Positions 23,027 to 36,545 of a stretch of DNA of 64,000 nucleotides are shown here, one piece after another. The stretch is from contig CM051030.1 of assembly GCA_027627225.1 (NCBI GenBank), positions 26,901,927 to 26,965,926 of the forward strand, in the 5' to 3' direction. The notes beneath the pieces were generated by a model. That model worked only from the letters and a program-made list of their open reading frames with translations. It was not told the DNA's origin and made no database searches. A program made the position numbers and the translations under genes. How positions within the stretch are numbered: the first letter of the stretch is position 1; each line of letters begins with the position of its first letter. The DNA comes from Congeria kusceri. Lineage: Eukaryota; Mollusca; Bivalvia; Myida; Dreissenidae.

Positions 23027-23922
23027 TGACTGTTCCATAAATAACTAGGCCGTAACGGCCATCGATACCTTTATAAGATTCTGGATGAGCTTTGTTATAA
23101 TCTGGGAGAAACATTAGCACAATTTTTGAAATGGATCGGTATGCCTATGTTATCAAAACAATATTACTATTTATTACAGTGTCGTGATATTTTCAGTGAT
23201 TCAGAATGAATGGGAGGTTGACATTTTTATGTACCATTAGTTGTTTTGAGTGTTTTCTGGAAATGTTGTGCAACACGCCTGATATCAGATAATGTATAGT
23301 TATCCTACTACTACAAGTAAATCAATAGAATAACAAAAAACCCATTGTATAAACTTAATCTATATACTATTGATATTTTAGACCATGTTTATCTGATCGC
23401 TATTTATAGATCGAAAGATGATCACGTGTGACAGTAGATCTAACTCAAGTGCCACAGATTTGTTATTTAAAAAGTATTGCCTTGCTCTTCCATGTTTTAT
23501 CAGCCTCGCACGGTAAAATTGATCTTTATGCAACACTCACATACTATTCCCTTTTTATCCCACTTGTCATATGAAATCGGTTAGATAACATCCCGTAGTA
23601 TAGTGGTGTATTCAAGATGTGGGCTTTACACAACTGTCATGTAGGTAACACGGCTACCTTTTTTGACACACTATTGCACTCAATGTCAGTCGAGTTCACT
23701 GTTGTGTCCAATAACAACAATGCTAATTTTGGTCATTTTTATGAATATAAGAATAAAATACTCAAATGTATGAGTTCTTGTCATATGTTGCTCATAGTAA
23801 CGTCACATATTAATGAAAATACGAATTAACTGCAACAACATGATGTTGTGTAAGGCAACTACATAATCACCTGTCAGAGTGTCTTAATATTCATATTACA
23901 AGATTTAGCACAGTATCGACTG

Positions 23923-25255
23923 ATTGCGTTCCAGCTCCACTCTCCATTCGCCAAGGCATTCTAAGCGAAGCGTTTTAAACTTGATTTGTATTCAACTCTA
24001 ATCGAATATTATCTCTATTTATACAATAGTTAAATAAATAAAATAAAAAATAGCATATTCAAATGTATGCGACTGCTATTGCAGAAAGCCATTTTAAATA
24101 TAATCACAACGCAAACTTCTGGCAAAGAAAACCCATTTACTAAATTATTGCATTTGTTAACAGTTCGTGTTTGATGCATCGTCAATTTTCTTTCCTGGAA
24201 AATGCGACCCAAACCGTGTTTAAACCAACGCTGTTTGGACTATCAAATAACACGAGGTAATTATTCTTTAAATAGTATTGATATAAATATTTATGTGAGC
24301 GTTAATAGTAGCATACTTCAGAATGTACACGGATCTATTTATGTAAGCGTTTGTTGATACATTCTGCTGTTACTTCTCCAAACACGTGTTCTCATTTAAT
24401 AATCCCCTGGACATTTAATAATCCCCTGATGTTTCGTGACATCGAATTACGTGAAATTTTGAATGTTCCTGCAATCTATGACTAGACAGTATATATTCGT
24501 TGTCGAAATCGTGAATGCATTCTACCTGTGACTACAGTCGAGTGAGTTGATTTGTTTTAGAAGTAACATATTTTTTTTTTATTTTTTTTTTTGAAAGTAG
24601 AGAGAATAATCTTCCAACAAAGAACTGATCGCAACATCTGAAATATAGAAATGTGGCGAACCAGGCCTGGCAGTTTCACTATTTTAAAATGGGACAGAAT
24701 GAGAATTAATACATGTACAGTGTAAGAATAACAGTAACCGTATATGGTTTGTAGATGGTCCTGTATTCGTAATCATTGTTATTTGTGTGTTAATACAATT
24801 TATATATATTACAATGCAACCTGTTTTTTATTTACAATGATATCATAAACATGCACTTGTAGTATTTATATTTTTACAAATGGGGGTCTTATTATACACT
24901 ACTATTCAAACTACAATGTATGGAATTAAGTTTCGTATTATTTAGGGAAACATGCGATTTTGCAGAAAATGCGATTTCACCAATAATTGTGGCTGTCTGG
25001 TGACCATTGGTATAATCGCAATTTGACTCATACATTGTTTTCCGTGTTATACAAGCACTAAAAATATTTCTATATTACATACGTGTAATGTTACATTTTT
25101 TCATTGTGTTTGTGTTATTTGACTGACCAATTGCATGACGTTATTTTGGTGAAATGACGTCGTCTTCATGAAATGACGTCACGTCAGTACACATTTTTTA
25201 GAATTTATCAGCATGTTTTGGTAAAATTAGACGTTTGTTTTTCGTTTAAAAGCAA
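23923..25255. other. Unique-looking stretch between duplication copies
   Basis: AT-rich, with no exon or repeat family recognised. GAAATGACGTC occurs twice near 25150-25185. Confidence 0.45.
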
Positions 25256-25260
25256 GTGAT

Positions 25261-25414
25261 AAAAATGATCTGACACTCGTTGTCATTTCATACCATATTT
25301 CATTTAACTCGTCCAGGAAACTCGTTAGTAAGCTCGCCAAAGGCTCACTTACTGACACAATTCGTGAACTCAATAAAATATGGTATGACATGACAACTCG
25401 AGTCAGATAATTTA
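25261..25414. mobile_element. Hairpin MITE, about 154 bp
   Basis: The left arm, about 40 bp ending TTTCATACCATATTT, and the right arm, about 40 bp beginning AAATATGGTATGACATGACA, are inverted copies with few mismatches. They surround a 75-bp centre with ACTCGTC/ACTCGTT units. Non-coding; the reading frame across it is an artefact. Confidence 0.75.
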
Positions 25415-26082
25415 TTTCCATTATAACCTAAGTTTTATAAATAAATGGTATTTCAAATGCTAGTAAGCAATTGCTTGTGAATTGACTACTTAGTGTTAAA
25501 CGATGTATGTTTATTCTCATGCAACGCTTTGTCTTAAATGTTTCTCTATCTTGGATTACTGAAACAAAACTTCGTTAGTGACGAGAACTACTTGCATAAA
25601 TATCAATACACCATCAATACCACTTTGTAATTTTATATTTGGTTGCTTTTAGGTTTGTTGCCCGATCGTTTAAGTACGGCATGATACAGGGAGTTTCACA
25701 ACATTGCTTATATTTAAAATGTCATAAAAGGCAATGTGCGCCGATAGTGTAGCGACTATTCAAACATATAGTCGCTGTGTAAACCCTCGAAATGAGAACT
25801 TAACTGAAAATACAGTACGATTTAAATATTTCAATCTCATAATATATAATCATTACAATTTACAACAAAATGACCTGTGGTGTCATCTGAAATAAATAAT
25901 TATGGGTGTGCGGGCTTGAATGATTTCTTTTTCTTTATCAAACACAGACCTCGAATACAGATAAATGCCCTATACACCGCTCATCAAACTCTCCGCAGTG
26001 GTTACTTCCCCATTGGTGCTCTTCAGTAACTCTTTAAAACCTTCAGATTCGGAAATTTTCAGGGGATATATATATCTAGATA

Positions 26083-26198
26083 GATTGGGACCTTGGTATT
26101 TTTAGATTAATTAGTTTGCGCCTCATTTTTATTTATTCCATACAGATGAAATGATGCAGAAACTAATTTGATCTAAAAAAAGACCAAGGTTCCAATTG
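26083..26198. mobile_element. Hairpin MITE, about 116 bp
   Basis: Left arm starting ATTGGGACCTTGGTATTTTT and right arm ending AAAGACCAAGGTTCCAATT are inverted copies about 48 bp long (TAGATTAATTAGTTT against its inverse), around a 20-bp loop. Confidence 0.75.
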
Positions 26199-26534
26199 AT
26201 TGCACCCTCATTGTATAAGGCGAGTGTTCACTCAACTATTTTAGTGATACAAAATGCTGCCCGGGTCCCAGTCTATTCGGCTAAATCGGAGGGTCGATTT
26301 GTATCGGAAAACTGGTCATTTATGCGAAATTGTTACTTTCTTTCTGAATTCTAGTCCGTTTTTAACAGAAGGAAGCATCAGTTAATGATTGTGATGTTGT
26401 TAATTCCAGTTACTTATTCAGTTTGAATAAGGAAAAATAAACTAGATCCTCGTTCCTTATTCAACCGCGAACATTCATTAAAAATACTCAGTTGAAATGT
26501 GTTAGCATTAATAAATTTGACATAAATAACAAAA

Positions 26535-26680
26535 TACAGGAAGACAATCGGTACCCTTCAATTTAAGTAGCTGCTGGGTAGGCAACCTGCCATATCAGAA
26601 CAAGCCCTGTGCGAGACGCGAACTATCGATCTCCCGATCCGTAGGCAAACTAGGTTAAGGAGACAGTTTACCCTCGTATA
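26535..26680 (-). mobile_element. tRNA-derived SINE-like repeat (copy in B)
   Basis: Diverged counterpart of the element at 11470-11640, with a deletion around the A-box region (about 26648-26656). Confidence 0.55.
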
Positions 26681-28130
26681 TGAAGATAAATGAATTTTTT
26701 TAGGAAAACATACTCCGCGTTGAACTTTAATCCTTGCGTTCATGTATGACAATGTTACACAGCATAAATATAATTATGTTGAACAATTATATTGTTTTAT
26801 TCTAATTATCTTCTTTTCTACAACTAATCTACTGCCGTTGCAAATTACGGTAGCAAAAATGAAAGCACTGTTTAAATTCAGTTGCCGTTCCTGTTTCACT
26901 TTGAAAAATTAATAAGGCACCAGTTAATATATTTTAACTGTTTTTAAAGTATTTATGTTAAATACCGAATTATTTTTATTATCACGGTTTCTGGTAATCA
27001 AATGGAACGATATAGTACATGTACTTGTTGCACTACAGTTTCAGTTCCTTATTCGGTGTTGAATAAGGAATAAGGAACCAATTCCTTATTAATAACAAAC
27101 GAGCTTGATTTTCGTTTGATTAACATTTGTCTATGGACTCATAAAGACGTTCAACACTGTAGGAAAATGTGTGGCTTGCAGCTTTATTGGATCGTACCTT
27201 GTTTTTCACTTTGCAATTTCTTTCTGAAACACAATCAAACTGTAATGCATCCCCACCGAAAGGTTACAAACACGAAATAAAGGCAAATGTGATCCACAGC
27301 TTAACTAGAAGTTAGATGTAGTGAGTACCCTATGTGTATTTTGAGATGTTGCGAGTACCATGTGTGTATTTGCAGATGTAGCGAGTACCCTGTGTGTATT
27401 TTCATGTAGTGATTTCAATGTGTTTGGTCAGATGTAAGTAGTGAATTTCATGCAGAAAGTCCATTTTTTACCAGTGGTATTTTTGAAATGTCCTTATTAC
27501 AAGCGCAAATAAACAATTTCTAAGAATAAGAAAATGCATTTATTTTCGTTTTCAATGTATTATAAGTGCGTGCAGTGAGTTGATGGTCTTATGTCTTGTG
27601 TAGTCACTTGACGGTATATGCTCGTGTGTGTGTGTGAATCTGTCCGTCAAACACAGTTCATCTTGTTCACTGTGAGAAACCATTGCTCCGTCTTCGTCTT
27701 ATATCACAAGTATAGTCAACAACCATGTTTTATGTTTACATCTCTTCTGAACGTCATAATGTTCATACATTATCAACAATATCCATCTCGTTAATAGGAT
27801 GGGTATTATAACATAAGTTCAAGGTTTTAAAGACATAGCATTGGCGCTTTCAAGCTTCATCGTCATCTTACTAAAAACGCCATAAATAAAATAGAATCGC
27901 ATACTCATTTCATGTGAATATGCAAGAGATTCGGACTTATTAATATTTTTGAAAATATCGTGCACCGGCGTGTTTCATTACTCCTATATTGTTATCTGTT
28001 TTAAAACTCTATTTGTACAACGTACAAGTCTAGCGTATCGGGCCCATACTTTCTGAATGTGTAAACATTAATACAGGTAACCGTGTTTAAAACCTCCGCA
28101 ATCAATGAGACATAAACTTGTTAGTTAACA

Positions 28131-28188
28131 ATGCCGTGTCTGTGTGTTCAAGTCTTGATTATTTTAACATGGATAATGCGCGAAACAG
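28131..28188 (+). CDS. Signal-peptide exon, copy B, of the plus-strand IgSF gene
   Basis: Identical at protein level to copy A (starts MPCLCVQVLIILTWIM), with one silent change (GTG to GTC). The donor ACAG before GTATTT is preserved, in phase 1. It is the nearer candidate first exon for the Ig exons at 57099 and beyond, giving an intron of about 28.9 kb. Preservation of ATG, frame and donor in both copies supports an exon, but no expression evidence is available from sequence. Confidence 0.55.
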
Positions 28189-29376
28189 GTATTTCATTAG
28201 TTTTGTTTTCACAAATAATTATCTTCGAGATGTGACACTTTTATTCTACAACTATCAACATATCACTGATATATAAATAAAGTTGATGAAACCATATACT
28301 TACAAGGTCAGTTAAAATGATTTAGACATTTTAATAGTTTCTCTAATCAGTTTACAGTTGAATTTGCTTTTGTCAAGCAACACATCCAACACAAATAGCT
28401 GCAAAATGTTTGGTTGAAATTAAACTATTAGCAGTGCAGTGACTGTTGCATACTATCGGGTTGTGGCTTAAAATCCTATTAGGTATCATATATCGACTGT
28501 TCCATAAATAACTAGGCCGGAGAGGCCATCGATATCTGTATACGATTCTGGATGAGCTTTGTTATTAACTAGGAGAAACAATAGCAAAATTTTTGAAATG
28601 GATCAGTATGCCTATGTTTTCAAAAAAATATTACTATTTATTACAAATGTCGTGATATTTTCAGTGATTCAGAATAAATGGGAGGTTGCCATTTTTATGT
28701 ACCATTAGTTGTTTTGAGTATTTTTCTGGAAATGTTGTGCAACACGCCTGATATCAGATAATGTATAGTTATCCTACTACTACAAGTAAATCAATAGAAT
28801 AACAACCCTTTGTATAAACTTAATCTATATACTATTGATATTTAAGACCATGTTTATCTGATCGCTATTTATAGATCGAACGATGATCACGTGTGACAGT
28901 AGATCTAACTCAAGTGCCACAGATTTCTTATTTTCAAAAAGTATTGTCTTGCTCTACCATGTGTGTCAGCCTCGCACGATACAATTTATCTTTATGCAAC
29001 ACTCACATACTATTTCCTATTTATCCCACTTGCCTTATGAAATCGGTTAGATAACATACCGTGGAAGAGTGGTGTACTCAAGATGTGGGCTTTATACAAC
29101 TGTCATGTAGGTAACACGGCTACCTTTTTTGACACACTATTGCACTCAATGTCAGTCGTGTTCACTGTTGTGTCCAATGACAACAATGCTAATTTTTGTC
29201 ATTTTTATGAATATAAGAATTTAAAAAAGTACTAAAATGTATGAGTTCTTGTCATATGTTGCTCAAAGTAACGCCACATATTAATGAAAATACGAATTAA
29301 CTGCAACAACATGATGTTGTGTAAGGCAGCTGCATAAACACCTGTCAATATTACAAGATTTAGCGCAGTATCGAAT

Positions 29377-30925
29377 GAACTTGTCATGGTGTATTGGGAC
29401 GCCCCTCGTATTATATAAGCACTGTGACATACATACCTTTCCTGATTGTCAATAACTACTGTGGCATATTTCATCCCTCTCCTGATTGTCTATGATATAC
29501 TGTCAGTGTATTTATTTTTATGATGCGATCACGAAATTCAATGTGACCGCATGAAATGGAGAAAAGACTGAAGAGTCATAATCAACTGAGGACGATTCTT
29601 CGATATACATTTATTCAATTTGCAACTACGATAACGCACGTTAATCCATGATGTTTATAGAGAAAAACTTTTTATTTACGCAGAATTATCTTAAACACAT
29701 TGAGTTATCGCATTTGAGTAATAGAGATCAGATTATCAAGTTAATTTGCATGCATTTTAGGAATACATCTGCAGAAATTCTGTTTTAATTAAAAATAGGC
29801 CGTCACATTTTAATATGATGGCTGATAACTTGTTTTTGAAATGCATGCATGCATGTAACTTACAATAGGGATTGTATTTATTTGTTCAAGTACACACATT
29901 CAATACTAATTCATTTAAACAAATTTGTGAAACACTCTGCAATTATACATAAAATACCAAGTCCCACATTTTTAATGCATACCGCTTGACTAAATTGAAA
30001 ATGCGATAAATCATTTAGACGAATCAATTTAATAAATCAGTTATATCGGACCTTACGTCTTTTTTTATATTTAAAATAAATGTGCAACGTGTACTTAAAT
30101 ATCAGTACTTACACGCAAATGAATGCAATAATAATCATTTAATTTTAGTCTTGATTCTAAACATGAAACAGATTTTCGCAGTGAAAGAATCTCAGAATAT
30201 CTTTCGATATGTAAATTTGAAAAGACTGCATTGTGCCCATGGTTACGAAATATGGAACAACTGCAGTGCCTTTAGCGCTTTGAATAATAATTGTTTATGC
30301 TTTTCATGACATAATATTCGAATTCATTACAGTGCAGCAGCTTAAATTTCTAGTAGCTAAAACGTCGAACTACATCTAGAAAAAAATACACATCGAAGAA
30401 ACTTCCTCAGGTAGAAAAATCGATAAGCGCTCGTTGACTTACAGAGAACATCAAGGGTGGTTTTTACTTAACTGCTCATTTCAGATTTCTTAGGATTTGC
30501 GCAAATAAATTCGGAAACTTCAATTTATTCCAATATAATGATATACTTTCATTTACATTTCGATCATTTTATCTGGGTCTTTTTTAAAGGTTTTTAATAT
30601 CACTGTTTTCCATCTTTGTTCAATGTAAACATTCGCGAAAACGCACACATTGTTATGTTTAAGTTTTCTAAAATATATGAAAACATAATCACACAAGATT
30701 ACCAATACAGTTGAAAAGCATGTTAATCAGATTAATTTTATTAATTTAAACATTCAGCATCCTAGACTTTTTACGGTCAAATATGAGTTTTATCTGAAAT
30801 TCGTCAAATAAAATTAAGTCCGGTATCTTATCACCCGCAGAGTTCGCCTGACAATCGGTATACAACATCCATAGGTAATCATTACAAAGTTTGTTAACAT
30901 TATTCACCTGGGGTTAAAACGGGCC
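29377..30925. other. Intron sequence, nothing recognised
   Basis: AT-rich with no repeat family or exon recognised. The 75-codon plus frame at 30082 has no domain features. Confidence 0.45.
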
Positions 30926-33130
30926 ATGCCCCGGGGTCATATGGTTTATATAGAATATATAGCAAAATGACTTTTAAAATCTTCTTCATTAAAACCACAA
31001 GGCCCAGAGGTTTCATTTTTGGTATGTAACATCCTATAGTGGTCTTGTACAAAGATTGTTCAAATCATACCCCTGGGGTCAAAACTGGCCACACCCTGGG
31101 GGTCACATGGTTTATAAAAACTTAAATAGAAAAATGTCTTTAAAAATATTCTTCTCTAAAACCGCAAGGCCCAGAGATTTCTTATTTGGTATGTAACATC
31201 CTATAGTTGTCCTCTTTAAATATTGTTCAATTTATGTCCCTGGGGTCAAAACTGGCCATGCCCCGGGAATCGCATGATTTATGTATACTAAAATAGCAAA
31301 ATGACTATAAAAATCTTCTCCTCAGAAACTGCAAGGCCCAGAGGTTTCTTATTTGGTATGTAAAATTGTATAGTGGTCCTCTAAAAGGACTGTTTAAATT
31401 ATGCCCCTGAAGTCAAAACAGCCACGCCTCGGGGGTCACATGGTTTATATAAACTTAAAGAGCAAAACATGTTTAAAAAATTCTCCTCTGAAACCGCAAG
31501 GCCCAGAGGTTTTGTATATAGTATGTAACATCCTATAGTGGTCCTCTACAAAGATAGTTCAAGTTATGCCCCATGGGTAAAAATGACCAAACCCCAGGGG
31601 TCACATGGTTTATATAAACTTTAATAGCAAAATGACTTTAAAATTCCTCTCCTCTGAAACCGCATTGCCTAGAGGTTGGTATGTAACATCGTATAGTGGT
31701 CCACTACAAAGATTGTTCAAATTATCCCCCCGGGATCAAAACTGGTCAAGCCCCGGGGGTCACTTGGTTTATATAGACTTTAAAAGCAAAATGACTTTAA
31801 AAATATTTTCGTCTGAAACCGCAAGGCCTAGAGGTTTCATATTTGGTATGTAACATTGTTTAGTGGTCCTCTACACAGATTGTTCAAATGATGCCTGGGG
31901 TAAAAAATGGCCACGCCCCGTGGGTCACATAGTTGATATAGATTTAAATAGCAAAATGACTTTAAAAATCTTCTCCTCTGAAACCACAAGGCCCAGTGGT
32001 TTCATATTGGGTATTTGGCCCTTTTGTTATAAGCCCAGGGCTCAGCCTAGGGTAACATTTTAGGGAGAAGTGAAGCCACTTTCAGGAGAAGAGTTTTCCA
32101 AAAAGCGCTAAATCATAATTTTGCTTGTTATTACCATCATTATCATCATCATAATAATCATCACCACAAATTAATAACAAAATATTTTCAAATTGTATTA
32201 CATCATTTTTCTCGCAATACACACCACAAGGCCAAGAGGTATCATATTTGGTATGAAAGATTGTATAGTGGTCCACTACAAAGATTGTTCAAATGATGCC
32301 CCTGGGGTCAAAGCTGGCCACACCCCGGGCGTCACATGGTTTATATAGACTTGAAATTTTAATAGCAGTGGTCACATGTTATATAAAGACTTCAATATCA
32401 AAATGACTTTTAAAATCTTTCGTCTGAAACCGCAAGGCCAAGAGGTTTCATATTTGGTATTTAAGAATGTATAGTGGTCCTCTACAAATATTGTTCAATT
32501 GATTCCCCTGGGTTGAAAACTAGCCACACCCCGGGGGTCACATGGTTTATATAGACTTGAATAGCAAAATGACTTTACAACTCTTCTCCTCTGAAACTGC
32601 AAGGCCCAGTGGTTTCATATTAGGTATGTAACATTGTATAGTGGTCCTATACAAAGATTGTTCAAATGATGCCGCTGGGGTTAAAACTGGCCACACTCGC
32701 GGGGGGGGGGGTCACATGGTTTATAAAGACTTGAATAGCAAAATGATTTTAAAAGTCTTTTCCTCTGAAACCGCAAGGCACAGAGGTTTCATATTTGGTA
32801 TGTAACATGGTATAGTGGTACTCTACAATGATTGTTCAAGTGATGCCCCTGGGGTCAAAACTGGCCACACCCCGGTGGGCACATGATTTGTATAGACGTA
32901 AATAGCAAAATGGGTTTAAAAATTTTCTCCTGAAAGTTCAAGGCCTAGAGGTTTTGTATTTGGTATGTACCATTGTGTAGTGGTCCTCTATAAAGATTGT
33001 TCAAATGATGCCCCTTGGGTCAAAGCTGGGCACACCCTGGGCTCACATGATTTATATAGACGTAAATGGCAAAATGATTAAAAAATTCTTCTCTGAAAAC
33101 ACAAGGCCCAGAGGTTTCATATTTGGTTGA
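30926..33130. repeat. Tandem array of about 13 units, 160-240 bp each
   Basis: 'aaggcccagaggtttcat' and variants recur near 31000, 31168, 31335, 31499, 31668, 31824, 31988, 32228, 32432, 32600, 32776, 32940 and 33103. Each unit has 'tatagtggtcctctacaaag', 'gttcaaatgatgcccc' and 'ccacaccccgggggtcacat'. Two units are longer because of local insertions near 32060-32220 and 32350. The short frames encoding this consensus are not genes. Confidence 0.9.
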
Positions 33131-33820
33131 AACATTATATGGAGACTTTGATTGGGATTGCATATGGGATGGGTGGGGTCAAGGTCACTTACTAAAAATA
33201 GAAAACGGTTTCCGCTCAATAACTTTAGAACGCATTGAGATATTTTAATTAACCTTATTGCATAGATACCTTATATCAACACCTCGCATGGGATTGCATA
33301 TGGGGTGGTAGGGGTCAAGGTCAAGGTCACCGTAATTAAAAATTGAAAAATGGTTTCCGCTAAATATCTTGAGAATGCATTGAGCTATTTGAATGAAACT
33401 TAATACATAAGTACCTTATATCGAGACATTGCTTGGGATTGCATATCGGGTGGGTGGGGTCAAGGTCACCGTTACTGAAAATAGCAAAACGGTTTCTGCT
33501 CAATAACTTGAGAAAGCAATGCGATATTTTAATGAAACTTAATACACGTATCTTATATCGAGACCTCACTTGAGCTTGCGTATGGGGTTGGTGGGGTCAA
33601 GGTCACTGTTATTTAAAGTAGAAAAACGGTTTACGCTTAATAACTTAAGAACGCATTGAGATATTGTGATGTGGTGGGTGGGGTCAAGGTCAAGGTCACT
33701 GTTACTAAAAATAGATAAACAGTTTTCGCTCAATAAGTTGAAAACCTATTGAGATATTTTAATGAACTTCATACATAGATATCAGGTGAGCGACCTAGGG
33801 TCATCGTGGTCCTCTTGTAT
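33131..33820. repeat. Tandem array of about 5 units with TCAAGGTCA motifs
   Basis: Units of about 135 bp contain 'gggtgggtggggtcaaggtca', 'actaaaaatagaaaa', 'acggtttccgctcaataact' and 'gagatattttaatgaaactt'. The array ends at 33784-33820 with GGTGAGCGACCTAGGGTCAT, a module terminus seen elsewhere. The same family occurs at 36.3-36.54, 59.64-59.88 and 61.38-62.07 kb. Confidence 0.9.
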
Positions 33821-35275
33821 CAATTATTCAGCTATGTTGACTTAAGTAGACCGACAGTACCTGCTGTGAAAGCTAATCTCTTGCATCATAAAGGCAGTTT
33901 TGCATTCTAGAAACACGAACACCCACTCAACCAAGTCGGTGAATGATCATAGCGAGTGTCACTTCGCCGAAAATTTTAAAAAGTTGCAGTTATTCCTAAG
34001 CCGCAATCAATCACCATGAAGCCCTGCCCCTGTAGGCGGGGTTTCATTACCCAGTATAATCGATATAAGCCAATTGAAACGCTCAGGTTATCTTCGCTAT
34101 GGAACGACGTTATCATTGACGAATCGGCGCAATCGGCATGTATCTACACACAAGTATAGTCGGTTTAAAAATGTGTTGATAATGAGGGATCAACCATTTA
34201 TTTAAATAGGAGGAATTATGGTTTTCTGTTTACAAACACGCTGTAATCGTCTGCAATTTAAATTGTTTAATTTACCTGTATTTATTAGTCCATGTTTATA
34301 ACGGTTCTCACTTGCATTTTTACGGACTGCAACCTCATATTCGCGTCAAAAAAAACCTCGCCCTTTCGTATTTTATAATACCCACACTTATTTATTTGCT
34401 AAATTGAATAACTACAATAAAAATACACTCGAAAATCAGAAAGCCTATCCAGTGTTACTGATGTAGTTTCGTAAAATAAATTGTCTTGTTTTGCATGCAT
34501 GCCATGTAAAACCCGTGTTTCCTACAAAAGAGCGTGAAATATCTGCTGACAACCACGACGTAACGTTCCACGCATGGAAAACGTGCGTGTACGGACCATA
34601 TGCTTTACTATCATTTGACGTAAGTTAGCACGACGTGCACGAGGAAATTTACTGCCATTTTTGCACGAACAAAGCATGCATTATATAAATGTATAATTTT
34701 AATCAAGATCTTTACAATTCACCAATTATCCAATCAGTACTATGTTCAACAGTTGTAACGATTAAAACAGTGTTAAAACACGTAACGCATGCCAATATGA
34801 ACATAATTAATTGAACAAAAAAAAGGCTCCGTAAGTAGATTGAGTGTAACCTAAATATTCGAGAACGACGAGAATAGTTGGTTTCAACATGATGTCACTA
34901 TGCGAAAGAGATGCGCACTGGACATAAACATCCGGAAAAAATTATAAGTTACTTTCAGTTTTGCAACAAAATCGACGCCCGATGCTTCTAAAAAGCTCGA
35001 GGTATACCGTTTTAACGGTGATGTTTTTTTTTTATATTTCATTTCATTTTAACGTTTACCAAAAATGAAAAGCTGTTTGCCTAAATTTTAAGAGCTAAAA
35101 CGCATCAGTTAACGTCATTTGACACATGCCGGGAAAAAAAAATTCCACGTTATAAGGGAGGCAACACCCCTCCCTAACCCACCACTCTCGGGACCAGGGC
35201 GCCTAACAAAATTCCTGGGGAAGGCCATGCAGTATATCCATATCCATATAAAAATCTAACACAGGGGACTAATGA
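33821..35275. other. Intron sequence, no gene
   Basis: Non-repetitive-looking sequence with no exon recognised. At 35279-35316 the GGTGAGCGACCCAGGGTCAT terminus appears again. Confidence 0.45.
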
Positions 35276-35403
35276 AACTCAGGTGAGCGACCCAGGGTCA
35301 TTTGGTCCTCTTGTTTTACCTTTGGGGGAAAGGTGATGGGGCCCTTGACACGGGGAATTTTACGGCAAAAGGGGAATTGTTGTTGTAGAAAAGCATTATT
35401 AGT

Positions 35404-36290
35404 TCACCTGAGCATGAAGTGCTTGGTGAGCTGTTGGTATAGGGGACCGGTTTGGCATCATCAGTCGTCAAGCGTCCGTTGTCCGTATGCCATCAACAAT
35501 ACGGACCATTATCGCGATTAGGACTACATGTTATATTCAATCTTGACCTAACTTGCACAGTTTGTGTTTGACCATAAAGTCTTGATTTGTATTGATAATG
35601 GCAGTAATATTTCAGTAATAGACGCATAGTTTCAGTTTATGTGCGTTCGCGGGACGCATGCATTTTGTAAGTAGCGAGTCCTGTCTGGCAGTTTTGTGTA
35701 CGAGTACTGTCATAATAGAGGGTAAAATTTAACATCGCACCATTTATTTTCGTTACGGCCATTCTGATTGGATAAACATAATGTTGTGAAGGTAAAATAT
35801 TTCATTTTTTGGGGAAAGTTTTTTTTAAAGTTCGTCTGCAACATGGTTTGTTTGTTTATTACGGCCCCGCACATTTTTTGCGGGTGGCTTATAGGAATCA
35901 CCCTGTCTGTCCATCCGTCTGTACGTGCGTCCGTCCGTGCGTCCGTCCACATTTTTCATGTTTTTCTTTCATAACTTCAAAACCATTTCAGCTATTAATT
36001 TGAAACTTCTTGGGTGGATAGATCTCATTAAGGAGAAGTGCAGTGCGCAAGAACCATTACTCTGCACTTCATGGTTCTGGAGTTATTGCCCTTTGTTTAT
36101 TTTTATACGTCGTTTTCGCCTGGAGCATAACTCTTAGACTATAAGAGTTATTAACTGGAACATTCATAGGTGGATAGATCTCATGGTGGAGAAGTGCAGT
36201 GCACAATAACCCTTACTCTGCACTTCATAATTCTGGAGTTATTGCCCTTTGTTAATTTTTTATTTTCAGGCGGACTCAACTTTTGGTTTC
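35404..36290. repeat. Composite repeat module with two 'gcagtgc' units
   Basis: Begins TCACCTGAGCATGAAGTGCT (35403), includes a CGTCCGTC simple repeat (35906-35950) and two units of about 170 bp that share 'gtggatagatctcat', 'gagaagtgcagtgc', 'actctgcacttcat' and 'ctggagttattgccctttgtt' (units near 36013 and 36171). Confidence 0.8.
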
Positions 36291-36299
36291 AGTTCTCTT

Positions 36300-36545
36300 A
36301 TGCCTGATATCGAGACCTGGCTTGGGATTATATAGGAGGTGAATGGGGTAGCTGTCAATGTCACCGTTACAAAAAATAGAAAAACAGTTTCCGCTCATTC
36401 ACTCGAAAACGAATTGAGCTATTGTAATTCAACTTCTTACATAGATACCTTTTATCAAGACATCGCTTGGGATTGCAAAGTGGTGGGTGGGATCAAGGTC
36501 AAGGTCACCGTTACTAAAAATAGAAAAACGGTTTCTCACCTTCAA
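36300..36545. repeat. Two units of the TCAAGGTCA family
   Basis: Two diverged copies of the 135-bp unit ('accgttac', 'aaaaatagaaaaac', 'gtttccgctca'), the same family as 33131-33820. Confidence 0.8.

Larger units (their letters stand above)
26443..29376. repeat. Segmental duplication, copy B (compact, pre-insertion form)
   Basis: Direct-orientation paralogue of copy A, separated from it by about 2.5 kb. It lacks the LINE, the 1.56-kb pogo-containing segment and the microsatellite expansion. It includes the SINE-like remnant, the 36-bp minisatellite and a signal-peptide exon. At 28484-28500 the sequence runs through the LINE target without interruption. Confidence 0.9.

Noticed and set aside
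22502..23038. Complete ORF1 protein with a genuine Met start at 23038
   Set aside because: The first residues come from host flank plus target duplication, shown by the matching sequence in copy B; the LINE is 5'-truncated.
31605..32063. Frames reading SKMTLK(I/F)FSSETA repeatedly
   Set aside because: These are translations of the 165-bp tandem repeat, with stops in other units.
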